Positions 25,042 to 31,760 of a DNA stretch of 40,836 nt are shown here, piece after piece. The DNA comes from a virus. The translations under genes and the position numbers were made by a program. The notes beneath the pieces are model-generated. The model had not been told where the DNA came from and ran no database searches. It saw only the letters and a list, made by a program, of their open reading frames with translations. The DNA lies in IMG/VR virus record IMGVR_UViG_3300020202_000048, positions 1-40,836 of that record; one strand, 5' to 3'. Position 1 is the first letter of the stretch; each line of letters opens with the position of its first letter.

Positions 25042-25542
25042 CTATTGTGTGTTGTCTTCGACAACACGGCCCGCCTCGCTCGGTGCCACGTCTACGGCCT
25101 CGGCTTCATGGACCACGGGCGCGGGTGCGCTGTCCTTTGAATAGTTGACTATGTTTATTTGTACGTTAGGCGGTGCGGGTTCGTCGTCTTCGGTATACTT
25201 TGCCTTTGCCAGTGTCTTTAATACAAACTTACTCACGTCCGCTTGTAGCTTGACAAGGTCTATATCATATTGTTTATTATTAAGGTCTATATCTACATCA
25301 ATAATATTGTCTAAATTTCGCTCAGCTCTTTTGACACGTTCTATATCGCGCTCAACGCTTAGGGATAGCCACACGGGCCGGAGTTGGGTCAGATTGTCCG
25401 CGTATGTTTCACTATAGCCCGCTTGAATGGCACTCGCTCGGAGGTTTCCGAATGTTTCGCTCTTAGGATTGCGCCATAATGCAATGGTCCGAAGTTGTCG
25501 CGGGTCTTTTAGGTCTTCTATTTTCTCGGGTACTGTTGACAT
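25042..25542 (-). CDS. Putative terminase small subunit
   Basis: This 166-aa protein starts at MSTVPEKIEDLKD, 9 nt after a TATAAT. Residues 38-55 (FGNLRASAIQAGYSETYADN) match the helix-turn-helix of small terminase subunits (the A-x-x-AGYS pattern). A helical oligomerisation region follows (RDIERVKRAERNLDNI), and the C-terminal 45 residues are a Pro/Ala/acid-rich tail. Small terminases recognise viral DNA and start packaging. It is the first gene of the late cluster, with the RHH-like gene and large terminase next, although 436 bp of control DNA lie between. A recognition site in that DNA is possible. Confidence 0.62.
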   Translation of the reverse strand: MSTVPEKIEDLKDPRQLRTIALWRNPKSETFGNLRASAIQAGYSETYADNLTQLRPVWLSLSVERDIERVKRAERNLDNIIDVDIDLNNKQYDIDLVKLQADVSKFVLKTLAKAKYTEDDEPAPPNVQINIVNYSKDSAPAPVVHEAEAVDVAPSEAGRVVEDNTQ

Positions 25543-25557
25543 ATTACGGATATTATA
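25543..25557 (-). promoter_or_regulatory. -10 box of the small terminase gene
   Basis: Minus strand TATAAT (25557-25552) then 9 nt and the ATG at 25542. No good -35 and no TG extension were seen. Confidence 0.5.
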
Positions 25558-25589
25558 ACCCGATAGCGCCCAATAGGCCACACTTGACA

Positions 25590-25629
25590 CACACTTGTGT
25601 ATTGTTGTGTATTGCTAATATGTGGATAA
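25590..25629. promoter_or_regulatory. TTGTGTATTG tandem repeat and DnaA box in the divergent region
   Basis: TTGTGTATTG occurs twice in tandem (25595-25604, 25605-25614), preceded by ACACA-CT-TGTGT. TGTGGATAA at 25621-25629 is a perfect DnaA box (TTATCCACA on the minus strand). The region separates late and early genes. Confidence 0.6.
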
Positions 25630-25639
25630 TTGTCTAGTA

Positions 25640-25674
25640 ATTGTCTTGACAATAATCTAGCTATCGTCTATACT
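25640..25674 (+). promoter_or_regulatory. Consensus early promoter with overlapping palindrome
   Basis: TTGACA (25646-25651), 17 nt, TATACT (25669-25674), the best sigma-70-type promoter in the window. The palindrome ATTGTC-TT-GACAAT (25640-25653) covers the -35, so a repressor could block it. Expected start is about 25681, giving a leader of about 28 nt. Confidence 0.8.
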
Positions 25675-25708
25675 TAGTATATTAGTAAATAGTTAATAAC
25701 ATAGATAT

Positions 25709-25990
25709 ATGGAAAATAAAACAGCGACAGTAAAAAATATGACAGGGCGAACAGGTCGGGAAGTTCCCAATCAATTCGTAATAGCAACACGGGACGGGCT
25801 ATTCTTTCAGAGTTATAAAAGCGTTATTGCTTTTGTACCTTTCGATGGTAGCAAGATCAAGCTAGATCGAACTTACTGGGATTATTCACGAACAACGGGC
25901 AAGTATCGAAATGAGTTTTTGCGAGAAAATAAAGCGGAAACAGTAAAAAAGATCAATGAAGGTGTGTATGAATTGGTAGACCTTAACTAG
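25709..25990 (+). CDS. First early gene, conserved-looking phage protein of unknown function
   Basis: This 93-aa soluble protein has the block PNQFVIATRDGLFFQSYKSV and then DRTYWDYSRTTGKYRNEFL, a pattern I associate with small phage early proteins of unknown function. It is driven by the strongest promoter in the window and ends before a GC-rich hairpin. A role in takeover or regulation is likely from its place, but nothing shows the mechanism. Confidence 0.75.
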   Translation: MENKTATVKNMTGRTGREVPNQFVIATRDGLFFQSYKSVIAFVPFDGSKIKLDRTYWDYSRTTGKYRNEFLRENKAETVKKINEGVYELVDLN

Positions 25991-25997
25991 TCTTTAG

Positions 25998-26021
25998 GGC
26001 GCCGGATCACTCCGGCACCTT
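25998..26021 (+). terminator. GC-rich hairpin after the first early gene
   Basis: GCCGGA-TCAC-TCCGGC (26001-26016), extended by outer AGG/CCT. No U-run follows, so termination may be partial. Confidence 0.5.
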
Positions 26022-26053
26022 ATAAGGCTCAATAAGCCGATTATAAATAAACA

Positions 26054-26068
26054 TACAATATATAATAT
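26054..26068 (+). promoter_or_regulatory. Possible -10 box 9 nt before the 99-aa gene
   Basis: TACAAT (26054-26059) then 9 nt of A/T and ATG at 26069. It keeps the spacing seen at the minus-strand near-leaderless genes. The A/T-rich setting makes chance matches likely. Confidence 0.4.
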
Positions 26069-26368
26069 ATGAATGAATACCTATTAGACCCCGAAGTTTG
26101 CCCAGCCTCACTAAATGAGGACGACGAGCCAACAACGGAAGGCGAAACGGCTCACAAGTGGGACGGTCGAACTTGCTCAGAGTGCGGAGCAACACGCGAA
26201 GCGGAACGCCTCACAGTCAAAAAATTGATTGAACAGCTCGCAAAGTATCCATTGAATAGCCTTGTGTATGTAGATGAGGCGCCGGTGATCTCAGTAGACG
26301 CCGGAGAAATTGAGAAAAGCAACGGGGACGGAACATTCGACGCGGTAATATTAACAATAGATAATTAA
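26069..26368 (+). CDS. Small early protein with CxxC motif
   Basis: The protein is 99 aa. The acidic N-terminus includes NEDDEPTTEGETAHKW; Cys pairs (CSEC at 36-39 and Cys11) suggest a partial zinc site. The C-terminal half (LTVKKLIEQLAKYPLNSLVY) has the helix-strand layout of small phage proteins that begin with an 'I..L..lpld..V' strand. Unknown function. It lies 3 nt from the next gene. Confidence 0.65.
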   Translation: MNEYLLDPEVCPASLNEDDEPTTEGETAHKWDGRTCSECGATREAERLTVKKLIEQLAKYPLNSLVYVDEAPVISVDAGEIEKSNGDGTFDAVILTIDN

Positions 26369-26371
26369 AAT

Positions 26372-26707
26372 ATGAAAAAAGCAATTATAGTTTTGGTTTT
26401 GGTAGCCGGAGCAGTTGGGACTTATTACTATATGGAGTATAAAAACTCTATAGTTATCGAGAACACGCAAGCGGTAGAAGCTCGCGAAGTGATCGACCCA
26501 GAGACAAAAAAGAAGCAAGACGAGATCAACACATACATGCAGACCGAAGAATTCAAGCGTCAGGCGCTCGCATCTGCTGAATTATGGTGGGAAAAGAAGC
26601 GAACGGCAGAACTTGAGGCAGAATTAACAGCGCGAACAACTGAGATAAACGCAAAAATCAAAGCCAGCAAGGACCGAGCGCTTGAATTGAGTCAGCAGGG
26701 TTTTTAA
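26372..26707 (+). CDS. Membrane-anchored coiled-coil protein, zero-frame part of a probable frameshift gene
   Basis: The protein is 111 aa: one N-terminal transmembrane helix (residues 4-22, AIIVLVLVAGAVGTYYYME), then a charged helix and a coiled coil (ELEAELTARTTEINAKIKAS). The last codons are CAG GGT TTT TAA; G-GGT-TTT (26698-26704) is a canonical X-XXY-YYZ slippery heptamer. A -1 slip there would lead directly into the wall-hydrolase-like frame that follows, which has no start codon of its own near the domain's beginning. Alternatively this gene stands alone. Confidence 0.75.
   Translation: MKKAIIVLVLVAGAVGTYYYMEYKNSIVIENTQAVEAREVIDPETKKKQDEINTYMQTEEFKRQALASAELWWEKKRTAELEAELTARTTEINAKIKASKDRALELSQQGF
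26698..26704 (+). promoter_or_regulatory. Candidate -1 ribosomal frameshift site (GGGTTTT)
   Basis: The heptamer is in phase (G GGT TTT) and followed immediately by TAA. A weak stem (GGTG...CACC, or AGGT-TAGC-ACCT) begins 5-10 nt downstream. A one-base error in the T5 run would give the same picture. Confidence 0.5.
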
Positions 26708-27105
26708 TCGGTGGACAGGTTAGCACCTTAAAATCCTATCTGAAGCAATACAACAGTCCGCTTGTTGCTTACGCTTCAGAGATTGTCGAATTGCCTCGAT
26801 GGGTTGAGGCGGTATCTATTGCCGGAGCAGAAACACATTTTTGCACCACAGGGACAGCCGTTTCTAAAAATAATTGTGGAGGAATACGGCCAAAAGGCGC
26901 CGTGACCGGTTTCGTTGACTATTCAACAGATTTCGAGTCAGTAAAAGCTATTTCAGATCTTATCAATCGACCTTTATATAAGGATAAATCTATTGAGGAG
27001 ATGAACGGCATTTATTGTACGGAGGAAGTCGGATCACCGGACGGAGTTTGTCCACGATGGGAAAAAACAATTAACAAACACATAGACAATATAATATTCA
27101 ATTAA
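26704..27105 (+). CDS. Lytic transglycosylase/glucosaminidase-like domain (minus-one frame)
   Basis: From the slip site 133 residues are open to the stop at 27105. The nearest start-type codons are TTG at 26791 and CTG at 26740, but domain-like sequence already begins upstream (QVSTLKSYLKQYNSPLVAYA). The block VSIAGAETHFCTTGTA, then NNCGGIR, matches the active-site region of lysozyme-like wall hydrolases (Glu in AGAET). The downstream helix pattern (FESVKAISDLINRP) also fits. With the upstream membrane anchor it would make a 244-aa tethered wall enzyme in an early operon. Family assignment is by motif only. Confidence 0.65.
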   Translation, partial: LIGGQVSTLKSYLKQYNSPLVAYASEIVELPRWVEAVSIAGAETHFCTTGTAVSKNNCGGIRPKGAVTGFVDYSTDFESVKAISDLINRPLYKDKSIEEMNGIYCTEEVGSPDGVCPRWEKTINKHIDNIIFN

Positions 27106-27109
27106 ATAT

Positions 27110-27295
27110 ATGACACGCACAATCACAAAATCAAAAGCAAAATCAAAAATATACTATAAAGTTTTAGGCGATATGCAGGGTGTTCTATACGTTTTAGGGT
27201 TCACTTCAAGCCGGTCAGCATGGCTCAAGAACCCAAACGGATGGAGAAAGGACCAGCTAAAATTTATCCCTTTAAGATCAAAAACAAATGAGTAA
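27110..27295 (+). CDS. Small basic hypothetical protein
   Basis: This 61-aa protein is strongly basic (TRTITKSKAKSKIYYKVLGD), with a central strand pair (VLYVLGFTSS) and WLKNPNGWRK. Its end overlaps the next ATG by 8 nt. It may bind nucleic acid because of its charge, but no motif proves this. Confidence 0.55.
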   Translation: MTRTITKSKAKSKIYYKVLGDMQGVLYVLGFTSSRSAWLKNPNGWRKDQLKFIPLRSKTNE

Positions 27296-27470
27296 TATTA
27301 ACCTATCAAAATATCGTCACGCAGATTTTGGAGCAATGGAGGATGACGATTTACTCGAAGCGCGGGAGGAATTGTGCGCAAAGATCGAAGAAGGGACAGG
27401 ATTTAAGCATACTGAAGCACTAGCCCAGCTATTAGAGATTGAAAGAGAATTAACTATTAGAGAAGAATAA
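27288..27470 (+). CDS. Small acidic helical hypothetical protein
   Basis: This 60-aa protein is acidic and helical (DDDLLEAREELCAKIEEGTG). It overlaps the previous gene and lies 9 nt before the next. The basic/acidic pair may form a complex, but this is a guess. Confidence 0.5.
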   Translation: MSNINLSKYRHADFGAMEDDDLLEAREELCAKIEEGTGFKHTEALAQLLEIERELTIREE

Positions 27471-27479
27471 TTTATTTGT

Positions 27480-27683
27480 ATGATTTTAAAAACCCTCTCA
27501 GATTTAATACCGCTACTCGAGAAACACAGTCCGGCGCAAATAGGCAAGATGCTCAAGCCTAAACGATCACGCGCAACGATCTATTCATATATGAAACAGC
27601 TTAGGGACGCGGGTTATAAACTTCCGACAAGAAAAGCGGGACGGCCAAAAATTCCGCTTGACAATAGGCAGGAAAACATATAA
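27480..27683 (+). CDS. Small helix-turn-helix protein, likely regulator
   Basis: The protein is 67 aa. Residues 17-46 (SPAQIGKMLKPKRSRATIYS ... QLRDAG) read as a helix-turn-helix, followed by a basic arm (KLPTRKAGRPKIPLD) with an AT-hook-like GRPK. It is the last gene of the first early operon and is followed by a perfect inverted repeat. It is a candidate repressor or activator for the palindromic operators in this genome, but no binding target can be assigned from sequence. Confidence 0.6.
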   Translation: MILKTLSDLIPLLEKHSPAQIGKMLKPKRSRATIYSYMKQLRDAGYKLPTRKAGRPKIPLDNRQENI

Positions 27684-27684
27684 A

Positions 27685-27707
27685 CTTAACACCTATAAGG
27701 TGTTAAG
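27685..27707 (+). repeat. Perfect inverted repeat after the HTH gene
   Basis: CTTAACACC-TATAA-GGTGTTAAG, nine-base arms, starting 1 nt after the stop codon. No T-run follows. It may be an operator or an mRNA 3' hairpin ahead of the real terminator 30 nt on. Confidence 0.7.
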
Positions 27708-27734
27708 CCATATAGACTGCGGTATACACACACG

Positions 27735-27764
27735 AAAAAAGACCCTTGCGGGTCCTTTTTCTTT
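27735..27764. terminator. Bidirectional rho-independent terminator
   Basis: AAAAAA-GACCC-TTGC-GGGTC-CTTTTTCTTT separates the plus-strand early operon from the converging minus-strand helicase gene and can stop both. A TACACAC motif lies just upstream (27725-27731). Confidence 0.85.
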
Positions 27765-27768
27765 GGTC

Positions 27769-29055
27769 CTAATGAGGTCGGTCATTATTACCAATGCTAT
27801 CAAAGAAGATGTCAGCCTCCGTCGGTGCTTCCTGTTCTTCCTCAGCGGTAATGCCACGGCTCTCGAGTTCCGTAATACCTTTGATATGTTCTATACGACG
27901 TACAATATTGTAATCGCTTTCTGTTTTAAATCCCCATGTAAGACTTCCATCGTCACCCATTCGATCAAGTACACCCACTGAGGCAAGGTTCTGAAGGATC
28001 ACGCGCACTATTTTAGTGTCGAGTCCTACCATGTCAGCAATACTTGAGGTCGTAACCTTAGTATCGAAGGCCACGCTTGCCACTACCTTAAGCACGGCGC
28101 GCTTCTCTTCGTTTGCGAGTGAGTAGGCCATCCAGTCTATTGTCCCCATGTCCTCGTCATTAAAGTCACATGAACCTGTTTCGTATAGCTTAATCGCTCC
28201 AAGTCCTTTTACTACGGACGTAAGCTGTAGAGCCACACGCATAGGCATGGCAGGTACAGGGATTTTGTCGATCAGTTCGCCTCTCCATTCCTTGTGCGCT
28301 GTAGTTCGTACCCGTTCAGCAAACATTGAGACTTCTATAATGCGCTCTTTTACATTCTCAGGCAGTTCTATTTTTGCAGGATCAATGCTTTTTACTACCT
28401 CTTTTATATAGTCACCGTACATATCGCTCATGATCTTATCGAGTTCGCGACCGTATACGGTACGGGATAGAGCAAGTCGAGTAGCTTTCAGCGGGTCCGC
28501 TTCCTTCATTCTGTAATATATAAATCGCTCACCCATGTCCGCGACATCCTCAAAGTGTGCATAGATAGAAGGCGTAGAACCCGCAAGCATACCCAAATAT
28601 CCAGTACCAGACGCGGGCCACTTGATCGGCTTCGGACTATTTCCAGAGTACTTAGTCATCTCTCCATCGTAGAGCATACGCAACTGAGAAAGGATCGTCG
28701 CGCGGGACTCAGTACTCTTACTCATAAGCACAGTGAAGTCTGATATAACAATGATACCCTGATTACCAATGCGCAAGAGCAACGACACAGGCTCATCGCC
28801 TTTTACTTTTGCACCAGATAGGAAAGTGTTTTCTGTAAGGTCATCAACACGGTGTATAAATTTTTCATCAGTCATCGCAAGGGGTCGGAGTATTTGTGAC
28901 TTACCACCAGACGATGCACCGATAATGATTAACCAAACAGGATCGCCGAGCTTCAAACGGTTGGCAATAACAGAAGCTAAAGAAACATCTATGATCGAAG
29001 TGTCCTCAAAATATTGGTACTTTTGAATTTCGGTTTTTAATTCGTTGAGTTTCAT
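27769..29055 (-). CDS. P-loop ATPase, probable replicative helicase
   Basis: The protein is 428 aa. Walker A is GASSGGKS (46-53); Walker B is IIVISDF (101-107, Asp106). The core continues through SQLRMLYDGEMTKY to the region GTGYLGMLAGSTPSIYAHFE. A winged-helix-like segment is near residues 320-365 (VTTSSIADMVGLDTKIVRVI). The overall look is of phage helicases related to the DUF3987/D5 or MCM-like groups. The ATG overlaps the primase stop (ATGA), so primase and helicase are made together, which supports a replisome role. The tail is acidic. Confidence 0.75.
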   Translation of the reverse strand: MKLNELKTEIQKYQYFEDTSIIDVSLASVIANRLKLGDPVWLIIIGASSGGKSQILRPLAMTDEKFIHRVDDLTENTFLSGAKVKGDEPVSLLLRIGNQGIIVISDFTVLMSKSTESRATILSQLRMLYDGEMTKYSGNSPKPIKWPASGTGYLGMLAGSTPSIYAHFEDVADMGERFIYYRMKEADPLKATRLALSRTVYGRELDKIMSDMYGDYIKEVVKSIDPAKIELPENVKERIIEVSMFAERVRTTAHKEWRGELIDKIPVPAMPMRVALQLTSVVKGLGAIKLYETGSCDFNDEDMGTIDWMAYSLANEEKRAVLKVVASVAFDTKVTTSSIADMVGLDTKIVRVILQNLASVGVLDRMGDDGSLTWGFKTESDYNIVRRIEHIKGITELESRGITAEEEQEAPTEADIFFDSIGNNDRPH

Positions 29056-29990
29056 ACAAGTTTATTTAATTGCTCAACGGCTTCCCGAAACTTCACGCCG
29101 TTTAATTTGCTATAGATGTCGATCGCATCATAGCTTTTGCCACACCCGCCGAAACAGTAACAGGTATTTGTTTTCGGATAATAGTGGAGGCTAGGAGTCT
29201 TCTCATTATGGAACGGACAGCGCGCTGTATTCTTTTTGAACTCCATCAGGTTTGTTATCGGATATGCACGCGCATTTGTTACTACATCATTTGAGTACGT
29301 TTTCCTTTCGGCATGTACATTGGCAACCTTAGTATGCGCCTTTATATATGCGTCATGAAAATACACTGATTGAAATGTAGCAATGCGCCGTGATCTGTCT
29401 TCAGTCACTTCATCTATAGACTCAAACTTTCGCGCGGTCTTTAGTAGCTCATGTAGATTGCCTCCAACATTTACATAGTCAGATATATCCTTCACGTTCG
29501 GCATGTCCGGTATGAACATCACCTTCGCCCACGGTAATATATCGAGCGTCTTCACTAAACCTTCCGCGCCCGCATGGTCATTGTCGTAGCAGATAATAAT
29601 ATCCTTCGCGAATTCTCCGTCTTCTTTTGGCAGGAAATAATCCTTCCATTCATCTTGGAATGATTGCGCTCCACCTGTAGAAGTAACAGCGGGGATGTTA
29701 TGGCTCCATGCAACAAGACAATCTTTTTCTCCTTCGGTTATTAAAATTGGGTTACAGTCTTTTGCTTTGTGGATACCATACAGGGACACCTTACCTCCGC
29801 GATCATACTTATACTTCGGACCTTCATTTGATAGAGGACTTCGTCGGTACTTATTAAAAATAAAATTCCCTTCAATATCATAGACGGGAATAACGATGTC
29901 TTCAGCAAACGAAAGATTGAACTCTTCTTGTACACTCTTTGTTATTTTATTGGCAGTAAGCCAATCCTGAAATACTTTATTAAATTGCAT
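29052..29990 (-). CDS. Primase-like protein with TOPRIM before the CHC2 zinc domain (permuted order)
   Basis: The protein is 312 aa. The start at 29990 is chosen because TGGTATACT ends 6 nt before it; an upstream ATG would be inside the promoter. Residues 82-140 are TOPRIM: PILITEGEKD (Glu86), TSTGGAQSF, and CYDNDHAG (Asp136, Asp138). Residues 255-312 are a CHC2-type zinc domain: CPFHNEKTPSLHYYP, then CYCFGGCGKSYDAIDIY with Cys258, His261, Cys279 and Cys283. In DnaG and T7 gp4 the zinc domain comes first; here it is last. The region between (residues 170-250) is unassigned. It should prime DNA synthesis with the helicase downstream. Confidence 0.85.
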   Translation of the reverse strand: MQFNKVFQDWLTANKITKSVQEEFNLSFAEDIVIPVYDIEGNFIFNKYRRSPLSNEGPKYKYDRGGKVSLYGIHKAKDCNPILITEGEKDCLVAWSHNIPAVTSTGGAQSFQDEWKDYFLPKEDGEFAKDIIICYDNDHAGAEGLVKTLDILPWAKVMFIPDMPNVKDISDYVNVGGNLHELLKTARKFESIDEVTEDRSRRIATFQSVYFHDAYIKAHTKVANVHAERKTYSNDVVTNARAYPITNLMEFKKNTARCPFHNEKTPSLHYYPKTNTCYCFGGCGKSYDAIDIYSKLNGVKFREAVEQLNKLV

Positions 29991-30005
29991 AACACTAGTA
30001 TACCA
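29991..30005 (-). promoter_or_regulatory. Leaderless extended -10 promoter of primase-helicase
   Basis: Minus strand TGGTATACT (30005-29997), 6 nt, ATG at 29990. TTGCAA lies 15 nt upstream. It is divergent from the SF2 helicase promoter 40 bp away. Confidence 0.65.
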
Positions 30006-30044
30006 AATCCTTTTATGTTGCAATAGTGGAAAACACACTCAACC

Positions 30045-30082
30045 TACTTGCGGTAAGTATGTCAATATGATAGACTATATAT
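30045..30082 (+). promoter_or_regulatory. Leaderless promoter with palindromic operator (copy 1)
   Basis: Palindrome TACTT-GCGGT-AAGTA (30045-30059) covers the -35 TTGCGG (30048-30053). A 17-nt spacer with TATG, then TAGACT (30071-30076), 6 nt and the ATG at 30083. The mRNA should begin at the start codon. Confidence 0.8.
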
Positions 30083-31231
30083 ATGAAACCTTTGAAGCAT
30101 CAAGAAAAATTCCAAAAGGACTATACAGGCAAACGTATTTTGGTGCATGAAGGAGGTACAGGTAAGACTATTTGTGCATGTCTGTGGCTTAAGGATGGAC
30201 GAGATGATGACGCCCTTGTGGTATGTCCTAAGCGTGTAGTAAAGAAGTGGTTAGAAGCACTCCGTCTATGGGGAACTAAAGCTACTGTGCTATCTAAAGA
30301 GGAGTTTAAAAAACATCCATTAAAACGATGGTCAGCTGTGGTAATTGATGAGGCCGATGAGTTTGCATCTCCTCTTTTTACAAAGGCGCGATCACAATTA
30401 TCAGAGAAAATGTACAACCTTATTCGTACATATAATCCGATAACTCTTTTGCTCACGGCTACACCGATAAGATCAACGCCGTGGAATTTACATACCATCC
30501 TCGCGCTCAGTGGAAAATATATTGATTGGAAAAAATGGCGCGCTCACTTTTTCGAACTGAAGAAGGAACGGTACATGCCACGTCCAGCATGGCTACCGAA
30601 AAGAAATTGGCGTAAGATGATCAAGCCGGTACTCGAAAAGTATTGTGACATTGTACTGCTCAAAGATTGTGTTGGAGAAGTTCCACCTATCACTGAGGAA
30701 AAGATATTGGTACCTTCAGAACCTTTCGACGCAACAGAATGGGAAGGATCAAAAGCATTTTTCGAAGAGCATCGACATGAACAGCTCAACAAGCCAAAGG
30801 AAATTTTGGCAATCGGAAAGGAATATCGAAAGGTATTAGTCGTTGCATATTATCGAGAGCAGATAGATCAGTTGCAAAAGGAACTATCAAAAGATCGTGA
30901 GACGTTTGCAATTTATGGAGGCGTGAAGGATCAGGAGAACATCATCAAGCAAGCGCAAGAAAGTGACGAGTGTTACTTCATTGTTCAAGCATCACTTGGC
31001 GCGGGCTTCGATGGTGATCAATTCTCAGCCGTTGCTTTCGCATCAATGAGTTACTCGGTCCGCGACTTTGTGCAAATGAAATTCCGCGTTCGACGAATTC
31101 ACAATCTTCATCCGGTGAAATTTTATTATCTAATGGGAGGCCGTTGCGATAAGGCAGTATTAAGAAACATACAGCTCGGAAAAGACTTCGTGCCTTCAGA
31201 ATGGAAACCAAATGAAACATCTAGTACATAA
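30083..31231 (+). CDS. SF2 DEAD/Snf2-type helicase
   Basis: The protein is 382 aa. Motif I is HEGGTGKT (22-29); motif Ia region ALVVCPKRVVKKW (44-56); motif II IDEADEF (88-94); motif III LTATPIRSTPW (124-134). The second RecA domain ends with a GAGFDGDQFSAVAFASMSYS ... QMKFRVRRIH block (motifs V-VI, with the Q..RR arginine finger). All parts needed for ATP-driven strand or protein displacement are there. Its promoter shares an operator with the nuclease gene. It probably helps recombination or replication restart. The class is firm; the exact role is inferred. Confidence 0.88.
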   Translation: MKPLKHQEKFQKDYTGKRILVHEGGTGKTICACLWLKDGRDDDALVVCPKRVVKKWLEALRLWGTKATVLSKEEFKKHPLKRWSAVVIDEADEFASPLFTKARSQLSEKMYNLIRTYNPITLLLTATPIRSTPWNLHTILALSGKYIDWKKWRAHFFELKKERYMPRPAWLPKRNWRKMIKPVLEKYCDIVLLKDCVGEVPPITEEKILVPSEPFDATEWEGSKAFFEEHRHEQLNKPKEILAIGKEYRKVLVVAYYREQIDQLQKELSKDRETFAIYGGVKDQENIIKQAQESDECYFIVQASLGAGFDGDQFSAVAFASMSYSVRDFVQMKFRVRRIHNLHPVKFYYLMGGRCDKAVLRNIQLGKDFVPSEWKPNETSST

Positions 31232-31469
31232 TGGAGAGTTCTATATAAATGAGAAAGATACAAAAGAGCTGTTCGCTCAGCAACTAATTCCTGAGGAAGT
31301 GTTGATGAATGAAGGAGCAGAGGAGGCTGTATTAAGAACCATGACTCAGGCTATTGCTGAAGAGTTATATAAAAAGGGACTTATAAAAATACAGAAAGAA
31401 GACGATCCAAATAGTCTCAGTAAAAAATTTACAATGTCCATTAAAATAGTGGACCCTTTTGCGTTATGA
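31212..31469 (+). CDS. Small hypothetical protein overlapping the helicase end
   Basis: The protein is 85 aa. The ATG lies 20 nt inside the helicase gene; its own end overlaps the next ATG (ATGA). It has a helical middle (EEAVLRTMTQAIAEELYKKG) and a C-terminal strand (KFTMSIKIVDPFAL). This resembles short phage proteins of unknown role made with replication genes. No known motif. Confidence 0.6.
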   Translation: MKHLVHNGEFYINEKDTKELFAQQLIPEEVLMNEGAEEAVLRTMTQAIAEELYKKGLIKIQKEDDPNSLSKKFTMSIKIVDPFAL

Positions 31470-31624
31470 TAATACCCGTTAAAAAATTTAAGGAGTGCGA
31501 GGATTGCGCCAAGAAAGCTGGATCACCTACCCTATGCGTATTTTGCTTAATTAAAAGAGATGGATTTTGTCCTCATGGAAAACATTTCGCTTACTGCGTA
31601 AAATGCTATGAAAAATTACGATAA
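31466..31624 (+). CDS. Tiny Cys-rich zinc-ribbon-like protein
   Basis: The protein is 52 aa. Cys pairs CEDC (11-14), CVFC (24-27) and CVKC (44-47), plus Cys35 and His37/His40, could hold two zinc ions. The ATG overlaps the previous stop by 4 nt and the end overlaps the next small gene by 17 nt. Conserved spacing of the Cys pairs and coupling support a real gene. Likely nucleic-acid or protein binding. Confidence 0.65.
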   Translation: MIIPVKKFKECEDCAKKAGSPTLCVFCLIKRDGFCPHGKHFAYCVKCYEKLR

Positions 31625-31760
31625 AATAATCAAGAACGGGTACATAGGAGAGTTCGCGGGGTATGTTAAAGAAAAATGTATTTGCCCGAAACCTAATTGC
31701 CCTTTATCATTAAAGGGACATGCACCTACCCGACCTACCAAAAAAAAGAAAACACGATGA
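31608..31760 (+). CDS. Tiny protein with Cys motif and basic tail
   Basis: The protein is 50 aa. Residues CICPKPNC (24-31) form a possible metal knuckle and the tail TKKKKTR is basic. It starts inside the preceding gene and ends 41 nt inside the next. Overlaps of this size are tight, so it may be spurious, but the chain of overlapping small Cys proteins is consistent with a compact operon. Confidence 0.4.
   Translation: MKNYDKIIKNGYIGEFAGYVKEKCICPKPNCPLSLKGHAPTRPTKKKKTR

Noticed and set aside
26791-27105. Independent gene with TTG start at 26791
   Set aside because: Domain-like sequence continues upstream of the TTG in the same frame back to the slippery site, so a frameshift explains it better.
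29991-30038. Longer primase start at 30038
   Set aside because: The added residues are encoded by the -10 and spacer of a well-formed promoter (TGGTATACT 6 nt before the ATG at 29990).
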